From M0108 sp964523415 (GTDB lineage Bacteria > Pseudomonadota > Gammaproteobacteria > Chromatiales > Chromatiaceae): a stretch of DNA of 13,801 bases. This document shows positions 7,137 through 13,801 of this stretch, one piece after another. The position numbers and the translations under genes were made by a program. Numbering within the stretch: position 1 is the first letter of the stretch; each line of letters opens with the position of its first letter. The stretch is taken from positions 1-13,801 of the forward strand of contig CAZFZB010000074.1 of assembly GCA_964523415.1 (NCBI GenBank). The letters are read 5' to 3'. The notes beneath the pieces are model-generated. The model searched no databases. It saw only the letters and a list, made by a program, of their open reading frames with translations, and was not told the DNA's origin.

Positions 7137-9659
7137 GTGGGACAAGCCAGGGTGGTTAACCAGGGGGTCGGGGTCACAAGGCGCCGCCGAGGGCCCCTGG
7201 CGCGGTTTGGCCTGATGATTGCCTCTTTGGTGGCCTTGGGTCTGAACCTGGCGGCGGTGGGGTTGCTGGTGGTCGCCGTTCTGATCGCCACCACCCTGGC
7301 TGAATTGCCACGGACCGAGACGTTACGCGAGGTGCGGTTGCAGGAGCCAATGCGTGTCTTCAGCGCCGATGGCATCCTCATGGCGGAATTTGGGGCCGAG
7401 CGACGCCAGCCCGTACCCTATGCCGAGGTCCCGCAGCGTCTGGTCGATGCCTTTCTGGCTACCGAGGACAGCCGCTTTTTCCAACATGAGGGCGTCGACC
7501 TCATAGGTCTCGGTCGCGCGGCTCTCAGCTTTCTGCAAACCGGTGAGCGCAGCCAGGGTGGCAGCACTATCACCATGCAGGTGGCCCGCAACTATTTTCT
7601 TTCCCCGGAAAAGACCTTTCGCCGCAAGCTGTCGGAACTTCTGTTATCTCTTCACATCGAGCGAACCCTGACGAAGCAGGAGATATTGGAGCTGTACTTC
7701 AACAAGATCTTTTTTGGCCATCGTGCCTATGGCATTTCCGCCGCCGCGGAACTTTATTACGGCAAGACGCTGCGGCAGCTCACACTGCCTCAGATGGCGA
7801 TGCTGGCGGGCATTCCCAAGGCCCCTTCCACGAATAACCCTGTTTCGAACCCCAAGCGGGCCTTGGAAAGGCGCAACTACATCCTGGGACGGATGCACGA
7901 ACTGGGCTACATCTCTGCCAAGGAATATGAGGATGCCGTGGCAGCCCCGGATAACGCCCGGCTGGCACGCCGGCCCATCGCGATGCAAGCGGGTTATGTC
8001 GCCGAGATGGTAAGGCGCGATCTAGTTGCACGTTATGGAGAGGAGGCCGCCTATGGCAACGGGTTTCAGGTCACCACTACCATCGATTCCCGTCTCCAAC
8101 GGGAGGCGGAGGGCGCGGTGCACCGCGCCGTGCTGGATTACGACCAGCGTCATGGCTACCGGGGTGCCGAGTCCAGGCTCAAAGTCGCGGGGCTGAGTGA
8201 CGAGGCCCTGGATACCCTGCTGGAAAAGGCCGGCCGACTACCGGAACTGACCGCCGCCCTGGTCCTCCGTGCCGGGGATAAGGAGGCGGAGGTCTATATT
8301 GGCCAGGGCAAGCGGATCAAACTGACCCTGGCCCAGATGCGGTGGGCTAGCCGTTACCGCAACGAGGATGCGAAGGGTCCGGGGCCGGATCGTGTCAGCC
8401 AGGTGTTGGTGGTAGGTGATGTGATCCGGCTTCGCAAAGACTCGGGCGGGGGCTGGGATCTTGCTCAGGCTCCTCATGTCTCCGGGGCCCTCAGCGTTCT
8501 GGACCCGGTCGATGGGGCCCTGGTAGCCCTGGTGGGAGGCTATGACTTTCGGGACAGCAAGTTCAACCGGGCCGTCGATGCCCGTCGTCAGCCTGGTTCC
8601 AGCTTCAAGCCTTTCGTCTATGCGGCGGCCCTGGATCTGGGCTGGACCCCGGCCAGCCTCCTGCAGGACAAGCGACTTGAGATTCCAGTTTATAAGGGTA
8701 AGGTCTGGCGCCCTGACAATTACGATGGCAAGACCATGGGCCCAATCCGTTTGCGTCTCTCACTTATCAAGTCCCGCAACCTGGCCTCCGTCTGGCTACT
8801 TCGGGAGATCGGGTTGGATAAGGCCCTGGATTTTGCCAGTCGCTTTGGGTTCGATCCCGCCAGCCTGCCGCACGGTCTCACCCTGGTCCTAGGCACGGCG
8901 GCGGCCTCACCTACCCAGATGGCCGGTGCCTACGCCGTCTTTGCTAATGGCGGCTTTCGAGTCATACCTCATTTCATTGATAAAATCCTGGATGGCAATA
9001 GCGCCCTGGTATTCGCGGCCAAGGCGCCGCGGGCTTGCGGCGATTGCTGGTTCCGCTATCCCCAGGCCAGTGCCGGTGTTCAGGCCTTGGGTAGGGCGGG
9101 TGAGCCGGCCCCGGATGCGCCCCGGGTGCTGGATCCCCGCGTGGTGTGGCAGATGAACTCCATCATGGGGGATGTCATTCGCGAGGGTACAGGCCGTAAG
9201 GCCCTGGCCCTCAAACGCAACGATATCGCTGGCAAGACTGGTACCACGAATGAGGTCCGGGACTCTTGGTTCTGTGGTTATCAGAAGGACCTGGTGGCCG
9301 TATCCTGGATGGGTTTCGACGACTTTTCACCCTTGGGTAAGGGCGAAACGGGAGGTCAGGCAGCGCTGGGAATGTGGGTGGATTTCATGGGCCAGGCCCT
9401 GACGGGCAAGCCCGAGGCAACCCTGGATGTCCCCGCGGGTCTGACCGAGGTGCGTGTTGCCAAGTCCGACGGCCGCCTTACCCGCAGAACCGGGGACTCC
9501 AGCCTGCCCGAGTGGGTGCGCGAGGAGGATGCCCAAGCCCCCGAGGGCCCGACCCCGACGGGGGAAACAAAGAAATTCGAGACCGAGGATCCTGGTTATT
9601 ATGAGAGGCGCAGATCACCTCCCTCGGGCGCGCCACGCCTGATCGACGATCTCTTCTGA
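7137..9659 (+). CDS. mrcA: penicillin-binding protein 1A, bifunctional
   Basis: This 840-residue class A PBP polymerises lipid II into glycan strands and cross-links the peptides in the periplasm. A basic cytoplasmic start (TRRRR, 14-18) precedes one membrane anchor (about 24-52). The GT51 glycosyltransferase domain shows ATEDSRFFQHEGVD (108-121, catalytic Glu110), QGGSTITMQVARN (140-152), RKLSELLLSLHIE (163-175) and LELYFNKIFFG (184-194). An OB-like insert follows (about 310-440). The transpeptidase domain has all three motifs: SSFK (Ser488, Lys491), SRN (546-548) and KTG (700-702). A CGDC pair (634-637) lies between the last two. The C-terminal tail is Pro- and charge-rich. Start is GTG 7137 with AGAGG eight bases before it. 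ATG start codons further in would cut the anchor. Length and motifs match gammaproteobacterial PBP1A (mrcA/ponA). It is not beside the pil genes that often flank mrcA. Confidence 0.95.
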   Translation: MGQARVVNQGVGVTRRRRGPLARFGLMIASLVALGLNLAAVGLLVVAVLIATTLAELPRTETLREVRLQEPMRVFSADGILMAEFGAERRQPVPYAEVPQRLVDAFLATEDSRFFQHEGVDLIGLGRAALSFLQTGERSQGGSTITMQVARNYFLSPEKTFRRKLSELLLSLHIERTLTKQEILELYFNKIFFGHRAYGISAAAELYYGKTLRQLTLPQMAMLAGIPKAPSTNNPVSNPKRALERRNYILGRMHELGYISAKEYEDAVAAPDNARLARRPIAMQAGYVAEMVRRDLVARYGEEAAYGNGFQVTTTIDSRLQREAEGAVHRAVLDYDQRHGYRGAESRLKVAGLSDEALDTLLEKAGRLPELTAALVLRAGDKEAEVYIGQGKRIKLTLAQMRWASRYRNEDAKGPGPDRVSQVLVVGDVIRLRKDSGGGWDLAQAPHVSGALSVLDPVDGALVALVGGYDFRDSKFNRAVDARRQPGSSFKPFVYAAALDLGWTPASLLQDKRLEIPVYKGKVWRPDNYDGKTMGPIRLRLSLIKSRNLASVWLLREIGLDKALDFASRFGFDPASLPHGLTLVLGTAAASPTQMAGAYAVFANGGFRVIPHFIDKILDGNSALVFAAKAPRACGDCWFRYPQASAGVQALGRAGEPAPDAPRVLDPRVVWQMNSIMGDVIREGTGRKALALKRNDIAGKTGTTNEVRDSWFCGYQKDLVAVSWMGFDDFSPLGKGETGGQAALGMWVDFMGQALTGKPEATLDVPAGLTEVRVAKSDGRLTRRTGDSSLPEWVREEDAQAPEGPTPTGETKKFETEDPGYYERRRSPPSGAPRLIDDLF

Positions 9660-9682
9660 GAATCCCGCAGTTTGGGGGGAGG

Positions 9683-9691
9683 TGCTATGAT
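9683..9691 (+). promoter_or_regulatory. extended -10 promoter candidate for CYTH-like/CHR cluster
   Basis: TGCTATGAT fits an extended -10 element (TGn plus TATGAT). No good -35 lies 17 bases upstream, as is common for extended -10 promoters. Transcription would begin about 80 bases before the ATG at 9778. The stretch lies directly after the PBP1A stop and could instead be chance. Confidence 0.3.
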
Positions 9692-9777
9692 TTGGATCCT
9701 ACCACCGATTCCCCCAGACGGTTTTCAGATACGTCACCACTCCCGGGTCCCCGCACTGACCACCAGGATTGCATTGA

Positions 9778-10653
9778 ATGAATTCGAGCGCCATCGTCGT
9801 TCAAAACACCCCCAGCGACAACATCAACTATTCGGAGTGCAAGATCATTCTGCAGCCTCAGCACTTCACCAGTGCCCAGGGCTTCAGGGACTTTTGGAAG
9901 ATCGTCAAGCAGACTGCCAAGAAACATGGGGTGGATGTCCAAGAGGATAAGGATGCCTTCGTTAACCAGGTCCGCGAGGTCCTTTTTTATGACACCCCTG
10001 ACCACGACCTGTACAACAATCATTTCATTGTGCGGTTGCGTTCCTTCTACAAGGATGGTTGGCCCGACGGCTTGCCGGAGTTGACGGTCAAGTTCCGTCA
10101 TCCGGATTTTGCTACCGCCGCCGCCGTTGACGTGCGACCCGCTACCCCAGGCTCCTCGGCGCGGATCAAATTCAAGGAGGAACTTCTACCTTTGCGGGAG
10201 GGGCTCGGCGGATTCCGATTCATCTATTCGCATAACTGCGTCATGTCCATGCCTCGGGAGCGGTTGAACATGGCCGTGGAGGATTTAACCCGGTCCTTTC
10301 CCGCCCTGTCCCGGGCGGAGGCCAAGCCCGACCACCGGGTGACCCTGGTCAACGACTTCGCGGTTGAGGAGGTGCAGGTCAATATCGGTTCCCTGGGTTT
10401 TGGACATAGCATCAGGGCCAAGACCACCATCGCCGTCTGGCGAAATCGCCAGCATGAAAGCGCGGTTTGCGGTGAATTCGCCTTCCAGGCCAAATACGAT
10501 CGTCGCGAGGAGCTCCACAAAGACAGCATCCATCGGGCCGCCGAGTTTTATAAGGCACTGCAACTGGATGCCTTTGATTGGGTAACCCTGGGCACCACCA
10601 AGACCGCGATTGTCTATGGGTTGGGCTCCAAGGTCTCCACCAACCATGAATAG
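9778..10653 (+). CDS. CYTH-like (triphosphate tunnel fold) protein, function unknown
   Basis: This 291-residue soluble protein has no signal peptide or membrane segment. Several stretches fit the CYTH/triphosphate-tunnel fold: SECK near the N-terminus (19-22), VLFYDTPDHDLYNNHFIVRLR (68-88) like the family's YYDTPD...L...LRLR segment, ELTVKFR (101-107), IKFKEEL (130-136) and CGEFAFQAKY (231-240). CYTH enzymes bind triphosphates and divalent metal through an N-terminal ExExK motif. Here the corresponding stretch is YSECK, so the first Glu is Tyr and activity may differ. The family includes adenylate cyclases, thiamine triphosphatases and polyphosphatases, and the substrate cannot be chosen from sequence. 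Its last eight bases overlap the start of the first CHR transporter gene (ATGAATAG), indicating translational coupling. Upstream ribosome site is weak (AGGATT). The fold call is by eye, so moderate. Confidence 0.6.
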   Translation: MNSSAIVVQNTPSDNINYSECKIILQPQHFTSAQGFRDFWKIVKQTAKKHGVDVQEDKDAFVNQVREVLFYDTPDHDLYNNHFIVRLRSFYKDGWPDGLPELTVKFRHPDFATAAAVDVRPATPGSSARIKFKEELLPLREGLGGFRFIYSHNCVMSMPRERLNMAVEDLTRSFPALSRAEAKPDHRVTLVNDFAVEEVQVNIGSLGFGHSIRAKTTIAVWRNRQHESAVCGEFAFQAKYDRREELHKDSIHRAAEFYKALQLDAFDWVTLGTTKTAIVYGLGSKVSTNHE

Positions 10654-11239
10654 TTCCCCTAATGCCTTGCCCAGGCCCTCACTGGGAAAAATCTTTTGGG
10701 GTTTCTTTATGATTGGTATTACCAGCTTTGGGGGTGGTTTGGTCGCCTATCTCCGCGACGTGGTGGTCGATCGGGAGAAATGGCTCGATGCCAAGGAATT
10801 CATGGCCGCCCTGGAGATAGGACAGACCCTGCCTGGTCTCAATTCCACCAACTTGGCCGTGATTGTTGGTCGTAAACTGCGCGGTCCAGGCGGGGCAGTA
10901 GCGGCCGTACTGGGTCTCATCCTACCGGGTGCGGTTATCCTGAGCATTATCGGTTTCCTATATGTGCGCTTTCACAATAATCCGGACGTGGCGGCGGCCC
11001 TCGCTGGCGTCGCGGCTGCAGCCGTGGGACTCCTGTTACAGGTCACGCTCAAGATAGGCGGCCGGCTGTTCCTGAATATCCGCGATCTCCTCTTTATTCT
11101 GGCTACCTTTCTCATGGTCGGGGTTTTCCATGTCTCGCTGCCCGCCACGCTCTTCATCCTGGCGCCTATCGGTATTTGGCTCCATAGGCCTAAGACCCTG
11201 AAACCCGCTGCTCCAGCAGTGTCCAATCGGGAGTCCTAA
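10646..11239 (+). CDS. CHR-family chromate transporter, first half
   Basis: This 197-residue short-chain CHR protein has one CHR domain with about five or six membrane segments. Motifs are ITSFGGGLVAYLRDVV (25-40), DREKWLDAKEF (42-52) and EIGQTLPGLNSTN (57-69), then hydrophobic segments at about 87-108, 116-135, 147-162 and 167-180. CHR proteins move chromate or sulfate, and short ones usually work as a pair with opposite topology. A longer frame from 10610 exists, but ATG 10646 is preferred: homology begins just after it and it overlaps the CYTH-like stop by eight bases. The usual PGP of the family is PGL here. The second half follows four bases after the stop. Chromate export is the family label, and the true substrate is not shown. 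Confidence 0.87.
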   Translation: MNSSPNALPRPSLGKIFWGFFMIGITSFGGGLVAYLRDVVVDREKWLDAKEFMAALEIGQTLPGLNSTNLAVIVGRKLRGPGGAVAAVLGLILPGAVILSIIGFLYVRFHNNPDVAAALAGVAAAAVGLLLQVTLKIGGRLFLNIRDLLFILATFLMVGVFHVSLPATLFILAPIGIWLHRPKTLKPAAPAVSNRES

Positions 11240-11243
11240 TGCG

Positions 11244-11789
11244 ATGAGGGAATTGATCGAACTCCTGAATGTCTTTGCCTTGCTCTCGCTGATGGCGGTG
11301 GGGGGGGGCACGGCCGTCCTGCCCGATATGGTGCACCAGACCGTTACCGTCCATCATTGGGTAACCTCGACCCAGTTCGCTTCCATCTACAGCTTGGGCC
11401 AGCTTGCCCCGGGTCCCAACATGACCATGGTTGGCATCATTGGCTACCATGTAGCCGGCGTGGCCGGGTTTCTTCTGGTGCTGTTTGCCTTCTATTTCCC
11501 CGCCAGCATGCTGACCTTTGTCGTCAGTCAGGTTTGGGATAACTACCAGGACAACCCCTGGCGGGACGCTGTCCAGCAAGGGCTGGCACCCATTACCATT
11601 GGACTTATGCTGGCGGGTGTTTATGCGGTGGGGAAGGAGGCCAGTTTCCACCCTGAGCGGCCTCTCTGGTTCAATGGCATCACCTTGGCATTTGGGCTGG
11701 GAGTGGTGGGTATCCTCTTCTGGAGGCGCGTCAATCCGGCTTTGCTTATCCTGCTGTGCGGGGCCATGGGGTGGTTCTGGCTGCGATAA
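11244..11789 (+). CDS. CHR-family chromate transporter, second half
   Basis: This 181-residue partner of the preceding gene is again a single CHR domain. It carries LMAVGGGTAVLPDM (16-29), HHWVTSTQF (37-45) and the canonical LGQLAPGPNM (51-60), followed by membrane segments at about 64-95, 115-130, 144-160 and 165-180. Low sequence identity to the first half outside the motifs, together with tandem order, fits the two-gene short-chain CHR type thought to act as a heterodimer. It starts four bases after the first half stops, with GGGAG about ten bases before the ATG. Co-translation and equal amounts are likely. Substrate (chromate, sulfate or other oxyanion) is not determined by sequence. Confidence 0.88.
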   Translation: MRELIELLNVFALLSLMAVGGGTAVLPDMVHQTVTVHHWVTSTQFASIYSLGQLAPGPNMTMVGIIGYHVAGVAGFLLVLFAFYFPASMLTFVVSQVWDNYQDNPWRDAVQQGLAPITIGLMLAGVYAVGKEASFHPERPLWFNGITLAFGLGVVGILFWRRVNPALLILLCGAMGWFWLR

Positions 11790-11867
11790 GAACCCTGAAT
11801 CGGGCAGAGGGTGGATCACCCCTGTAAGCGAACCCCACGTCAACTATCACCAAGGGATCATCATTCG

Positions 11868-12515
11868 ATGGAATATTCCATTCAGCACTATCTGTTAGGG
11901 CTATTAGCGGTTGCGAACAACATTCCCGCCCTTGCCCCCTTTCTCGCCCTCAGCCTGGGCTTGAACAGGTTCCAGAAGCTGGGTTTGATCATCATCGGCA
12001 CGGCGGGGGCCTTCATCATCATGACCACCAGCATGCTTGCCGGCACGGCGATTTTGAACTTCTTTGGTATCAGTATCAGTGCCTTCCAGATCGCCGGCGG
12101 TATCCTGCTGGGTGGCACCGGCATGAGCATGCTCAACGCCAAGGGGTCCGGCGATGTTCATGGAAAAGAGGTGGAAAAACCCGCAATTGACCGTTCCACC
12201 CTGGTCTCCACCATGATAGTCCCCATAACGCTCCCCCTGACTACGGGTGCCGGCACCATTTCCACGGTCACGGTCTTCGCCCATGAGGCCGTCCAGGCCC
12301 ATGCGGACATCGCGCTCTTCCTGGCGATCTGCATCATGACCTTCATCATCTTCCTGATCTTCTTTTTTGCCATGTCACTGATGAAGTTTCTGGGCGAGGT
12401 GGGCATGAGCGTTCTGATCAAGGTCATGGGCCTTTTTACCCTGGCGATCGGCGTGCAGTTCATCGTCAATGGCATTACGAGGATTTACCCCAGTTTGCCA
12501 GCTACCCAGGGATAG
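11868..12515 (+). CDS. MarC-family integral membrane protein
   Basis: This 215-residue inner-membrane protein has about six membrane segments (roughly 7-30, 38-62, 68-90, 112-135, 148-172 and 182-203). Family marks are ANNIPALAPFLALSLGLN (16-33), FGISISAFQIAGGILL (66-81) and PITLPLTTGAGTIST (119-133), matching MarC/UPF0056 proteins. The name comes from the mar locus, but a role in multidrug resistance has not held up, and the function of the family is unknown. An in-frame start exists at 11811, but ATG 11868 has AAGGG about 11 bases ahead and begins at the family's usual N-terminus. It follows the CHR pair by 78 bases on the same strand, so it may share their transcript. A functional link is not established. 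Confidence 0.88.
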   Translation: MEYSIQHYLLGLLAVANNIPALAPFLALSLGLNRFQKLGLIIIGTAGAFIIMTTSMLAGTAILNFFGISISAFQIAGGILLGGTGMSMLNAKGSGDVHGKEVEKPAIDRSTLVSTMIVPITLPLTTGAGTISTVTVFAHEAVQAHADIALFLAICIMTFIIFLIFFFAMSLMKFLGEVGMSVLIKVMGLFTLAIGVQFIVNGITRIYPSLPATQG

Positions 12516-12903
12516 TCGATGACCGGGCAAATCCCGGCCCCTCTCCGGATCAGCGATACCTCCCCCAGTACTCGTGGGACTCCGTGGCCAGGCCTAGGAT
12601 GCAATCCTCTGGAACTCAGCGATGTACGTTGTTAGCCTGGAGTTCCGCGGCACATGGTTGAGATGTTGGCGGGGAGGGTTGCTGAGATGGGCAGGGCGTG
12701 GAATCCCTGGTTGTCCTAAGAGATCACGAGACATAACGCCAGGACCCTATCGGTTTACTGAGGGTATTTTCTTAACCCGGAATATATCAATACTTTTCTA
12801 AAGTCATCTCCTTGAGTGTTGGGATACCCTGTTAATCCACTCCAGCCTTAATCCCGTTTCCTGTCGATTTTGTCGAGGAGCAATCGATAAAAAGGTACTC
12901 CCA
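12516..12903. other. intergenic region after MarC gene
   Basis: No gene is seen. A small inverted repeat CCGGG-CAAAT-CCCGG (12523-12537) lies just after the MarC stop, but no T-run follows, so a Rho-independent terminator is doubtful. A second repeat GGAACTC (12611-12617) and GAGTTCC (12640-12646) could pair across a 22-base loop. The stretch from about 12760 to 12835 is A+T-rich and could hold a promoter for the small frame at 12904, but I could not fix its -35 and -10. Confidence 0.4.
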
Positions 12904-13403
12904 ATGCTGAGACGATTATTGATTTCTGTCCTCCTGTCCCTTTTTTGCCTTCTCGTTGCCCAAGCCGCCGGACTTTACTACTTGCTGTGGCTCTACGGCT
13001 CTGATTTGGGCCTAGTTAAGGGGTTCGATGCATTGCCCAGGATTGGAGTGGATGCTACAAACTGACCAAGGTGCCAAGTCGGGCCCTGGTTCCAGGTGGC
13101 GTCACCATTGGGACTGGCAATCCCTCCCTGTTGGTGCGCTGGGAGCAGGTCTATGACGTCTAGGCTTCCCGTCGCGTTCCCGGCGGGGTGCTAGCGGATG
13201 CCCGGCCTGCCGAGTTGTTCAGCGGCCAGATCATCCGCCATGCGGTTCAGGGCGGGCCTATTCTTGGGGCCCTGAATGTCGTTCCAATGGATGGAACCGA
13301 TCCGTTGACCCATCCGTGGCGTGTGAGGCCCAACTGGCTGGACTCTACCAGGCCGTTCCCAGAGACAAGACCATCTCCCTTTAGTGGCACGATGGCTTTT
13401 TGA
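12904..13403 (+). pseudogene. decayed gene with N-terminal signal/membrane segment, not recognised
   Basis: ATG 12904 has an AAAAAGG ribosome site at good spacing. It opens a frame of 53 codons (to TGA 13063-13065) beginning MLRRLLISVLLSLFCLLVAQ, a clear signal peptide or membrane anchor, then LYYLLWLYGSDLGLVKG. From about 13020 a second frame carries on with protein-like sequence (KLTKVPSRALVPGGV, then SLLVRWEQVYDV). It meets TAG at 13161 and continues in the same frame with RRVPGGVLADARPAELFSGQ to TGA 13401. The pattern fits one exported protein broken by a frameshift near 13020-13060 and by one nonsense codon. I do not recognise the family. Another reading is an intact 53-residue membrane peptide followed by chance open frame. 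Confidence 0.4.
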
Positions 13404-13431
13404 TGAGCCTCGGTTGACTCCAACTTCACGC

Positions 13432-13445
13432 CCTGGAGCTCCAGG
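13432..13445. repeat. 14-bp perfect palindrome
   Basis: CCTGGAGCTCCAGG reads the same on both strands. It lies just past the end of the decayed gene. It may be a protein-binding site or chance, and no flanking promoter elements were seen. Confidence 0.35.
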
Positions 13446-13552
13446 ACATTCGGCTATTGGATGGCTGCTGGGGAACCTGGGATCCTGCCCTCACCCTATC
13501 ATTGGTAAGGGGGAGATCAGCCCTAGGATGAAGAATTCAACCTATAGAACAG
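13446..13552. other. short non-coding stretch
   Basis: No gene or recognisable signal seen. An open minus-one frame here could be the tail of the decayed gene, but it has no recognisable content. Confidence 0.3.
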
Positions 13553-13618
13553 GGTGAGAAGTTCACATAAGCAAGGTGACGCCGATTTGCAGGTCGTACA
13601 CCCTTGCTCTTTCTCACC
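13553..13618 (+). repeat. long imperfect stem-loop upstream of CDF gene
   Basis: Three nested arms pair in order. GGTGAGAA (13553-13560) pairs with TTCTCACC (13611-13618). AGCAAG-GTG (13570-13578) pairs with CAC-CTTGCT (13599-13608) with one bulged C. ACG (13579-13581) pairs with CGT (13595-13597). About 20 base pairs form across 66 bases, more than chance would give in one short intergenic stretch. No T-run follows, so it is not a typical terminator. It ends 55 bases before the CDF transporter start, so it may be a leader RNA element for that gene or the remnant of a small mobile element. No known riboswitch was recognised. Confidence 0.45.
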
Positions 13619-13624
13619 AACAAC

Positions 13625-13640
13625 TTGACTCACATGTGAG
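13625..13640 (+). promoter_or_regulatory. palindrome overlapping a -35-like TTGACT before CDF gene
   Basis: TTGACT (13625-13630) matches five of six bases of a -35 element. The perfect 12-bp palindrome CTCACATGTGAG (13629-13640) overlaps its end. A good -10 was not found at the normal distance. Metal-exporter genes are commonly controlled by metal sensors binding such palindromes, so this is a candidate operator. The regulator is not in the window. Confidence 0.35.
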
Positions 13641-13673
13641 ACAGATGAGATCCGTGGCATGGGGTGGAGAAAT

Positions 13674-13801
13674 ATGAGTAAGGAGCACGACCATCATCAT
13701 GGTCACCATCACCCTGGTACCGAGGCATCCCTGATCCTGGCTACCCTGTTGACATTGGGTTTTGCTGCCGTGGAGGCTGGCGTTGGTCTCTGGGCTGGAT
13801 C
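13674..13801 (+). CDS. CDF-family cation efflux transporter, N-terminal part
   Basis: Only the first 42 codons are in the window. They read MSKEHDHHHGHHHPGTEASL, a His-rich cytoplasmic tail, then ILATLLTLGFAAVEAGVGLWAG (21-42). The last stretch matches the first membrane helix of cation diffusion facilitator proteins such as CzcD and ZitB, where the FxxxExxxGxxxGS pattern is typical. These inner-membrane antiporters export Zn(II), Co(II), Cd(II) or related ions in exchange for protons. A GGAG lies four bases before the ATG. Upstream sit a palindrome and a long stem-loop that may control it. The metal cannot be told from this part, and the metal-binding residues of later helices lie outside the window. 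Confidence 0.85.
   Translation, partial: MSKEHDHHHGHHHPGTEASLILATLLTLGFAAVEAGVGLWAG

Noticed and set aside
11190..11843. 217-codon minus-strand frame over the second CHR gene
   Set aside because: It is antisense to a clear membrane protein. Its His/Gln/Gly-rich composition is the mirror of hydrophobic codons.
12523..12537. Rho-independent terminator after the MarC gene
   Set aside because: The stem is only five base pairs and is followed by C-rich sequence, not a T-run.
13247..13429. 60-codon minus-strand frame
   Set aside because: It overlaps the decayed gene in antisense, lacks a ribosome site and matches nothing known.
13553..13618. Integron attC site
   Set aside because: The nested stem looked attC-like, but the required RYYYAAC and GTTRRRY end motifs are absent and no integrase or cassette structure is present.

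Overview
The window is GC-rich chromosomal DNA of a proteobacterium, most likely a gammaproteobacterium. YhbY, RimI, a class A PBP1A, MarC and a split CHR transporter are all of proteobacterial type. The large pyruvate:ferredoxin oxidoreductase (NifJ) points to a lineage able to live without oxygen or to run low-potential ferredoxin metabolism, such as a purple sulfur bacterium or relative. That lineage guess is inference. No rRNA, tRNA, CRISPR array, insertion sequence or phage gene was recognised.

Left part (1-5640). Three genes read leftward and look like one transcription unit: nifJ, then a dihydroorotate-dehydrogenase-like flavoprotein, then yhbY (CRS1/YhbY ribosome-associated RNA-binding protein). 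A sigma70-like promoter candidate lies in front of nifJ. A further leftward gene may start at 109 and run off the left edge.

Middle part (5687-9659). A rimI-type GNAT acetyltransferase reads right and converges, with 17 bases between, on a TetR/CerR-type repressor gene reading left. The repressor gene is divergent from a complete bifunctional penicillin-binding protein 1A gene. An 11-bp palindrome overlaps the candidate -35 of the PBP gene and is the best candidate operator here.

Right part (9778-12515). A rightward cluster starts with a CYTH-like (triphosphate-tunnel-type) protein. Its end overlaps, in ATGAATAG, the start of the first half of a two-gene CHR-family chromate transporter. The second half follows four bases later, and a MarC-family membrane protein follows 78 bases after that. 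The tight packing suggests the CYTH-like protein and the two CHR halves are made together.

Right end (12516-13801). About 1.15 kb has no intact long gene. It holds what looks like a decayed gene (signal/TM start, frameshift, in-frame stop), two palindromes and a long imperfect stem-loop. These precede the start of a His-rich CDF-family metal-cation exporter that is cut by the window end.
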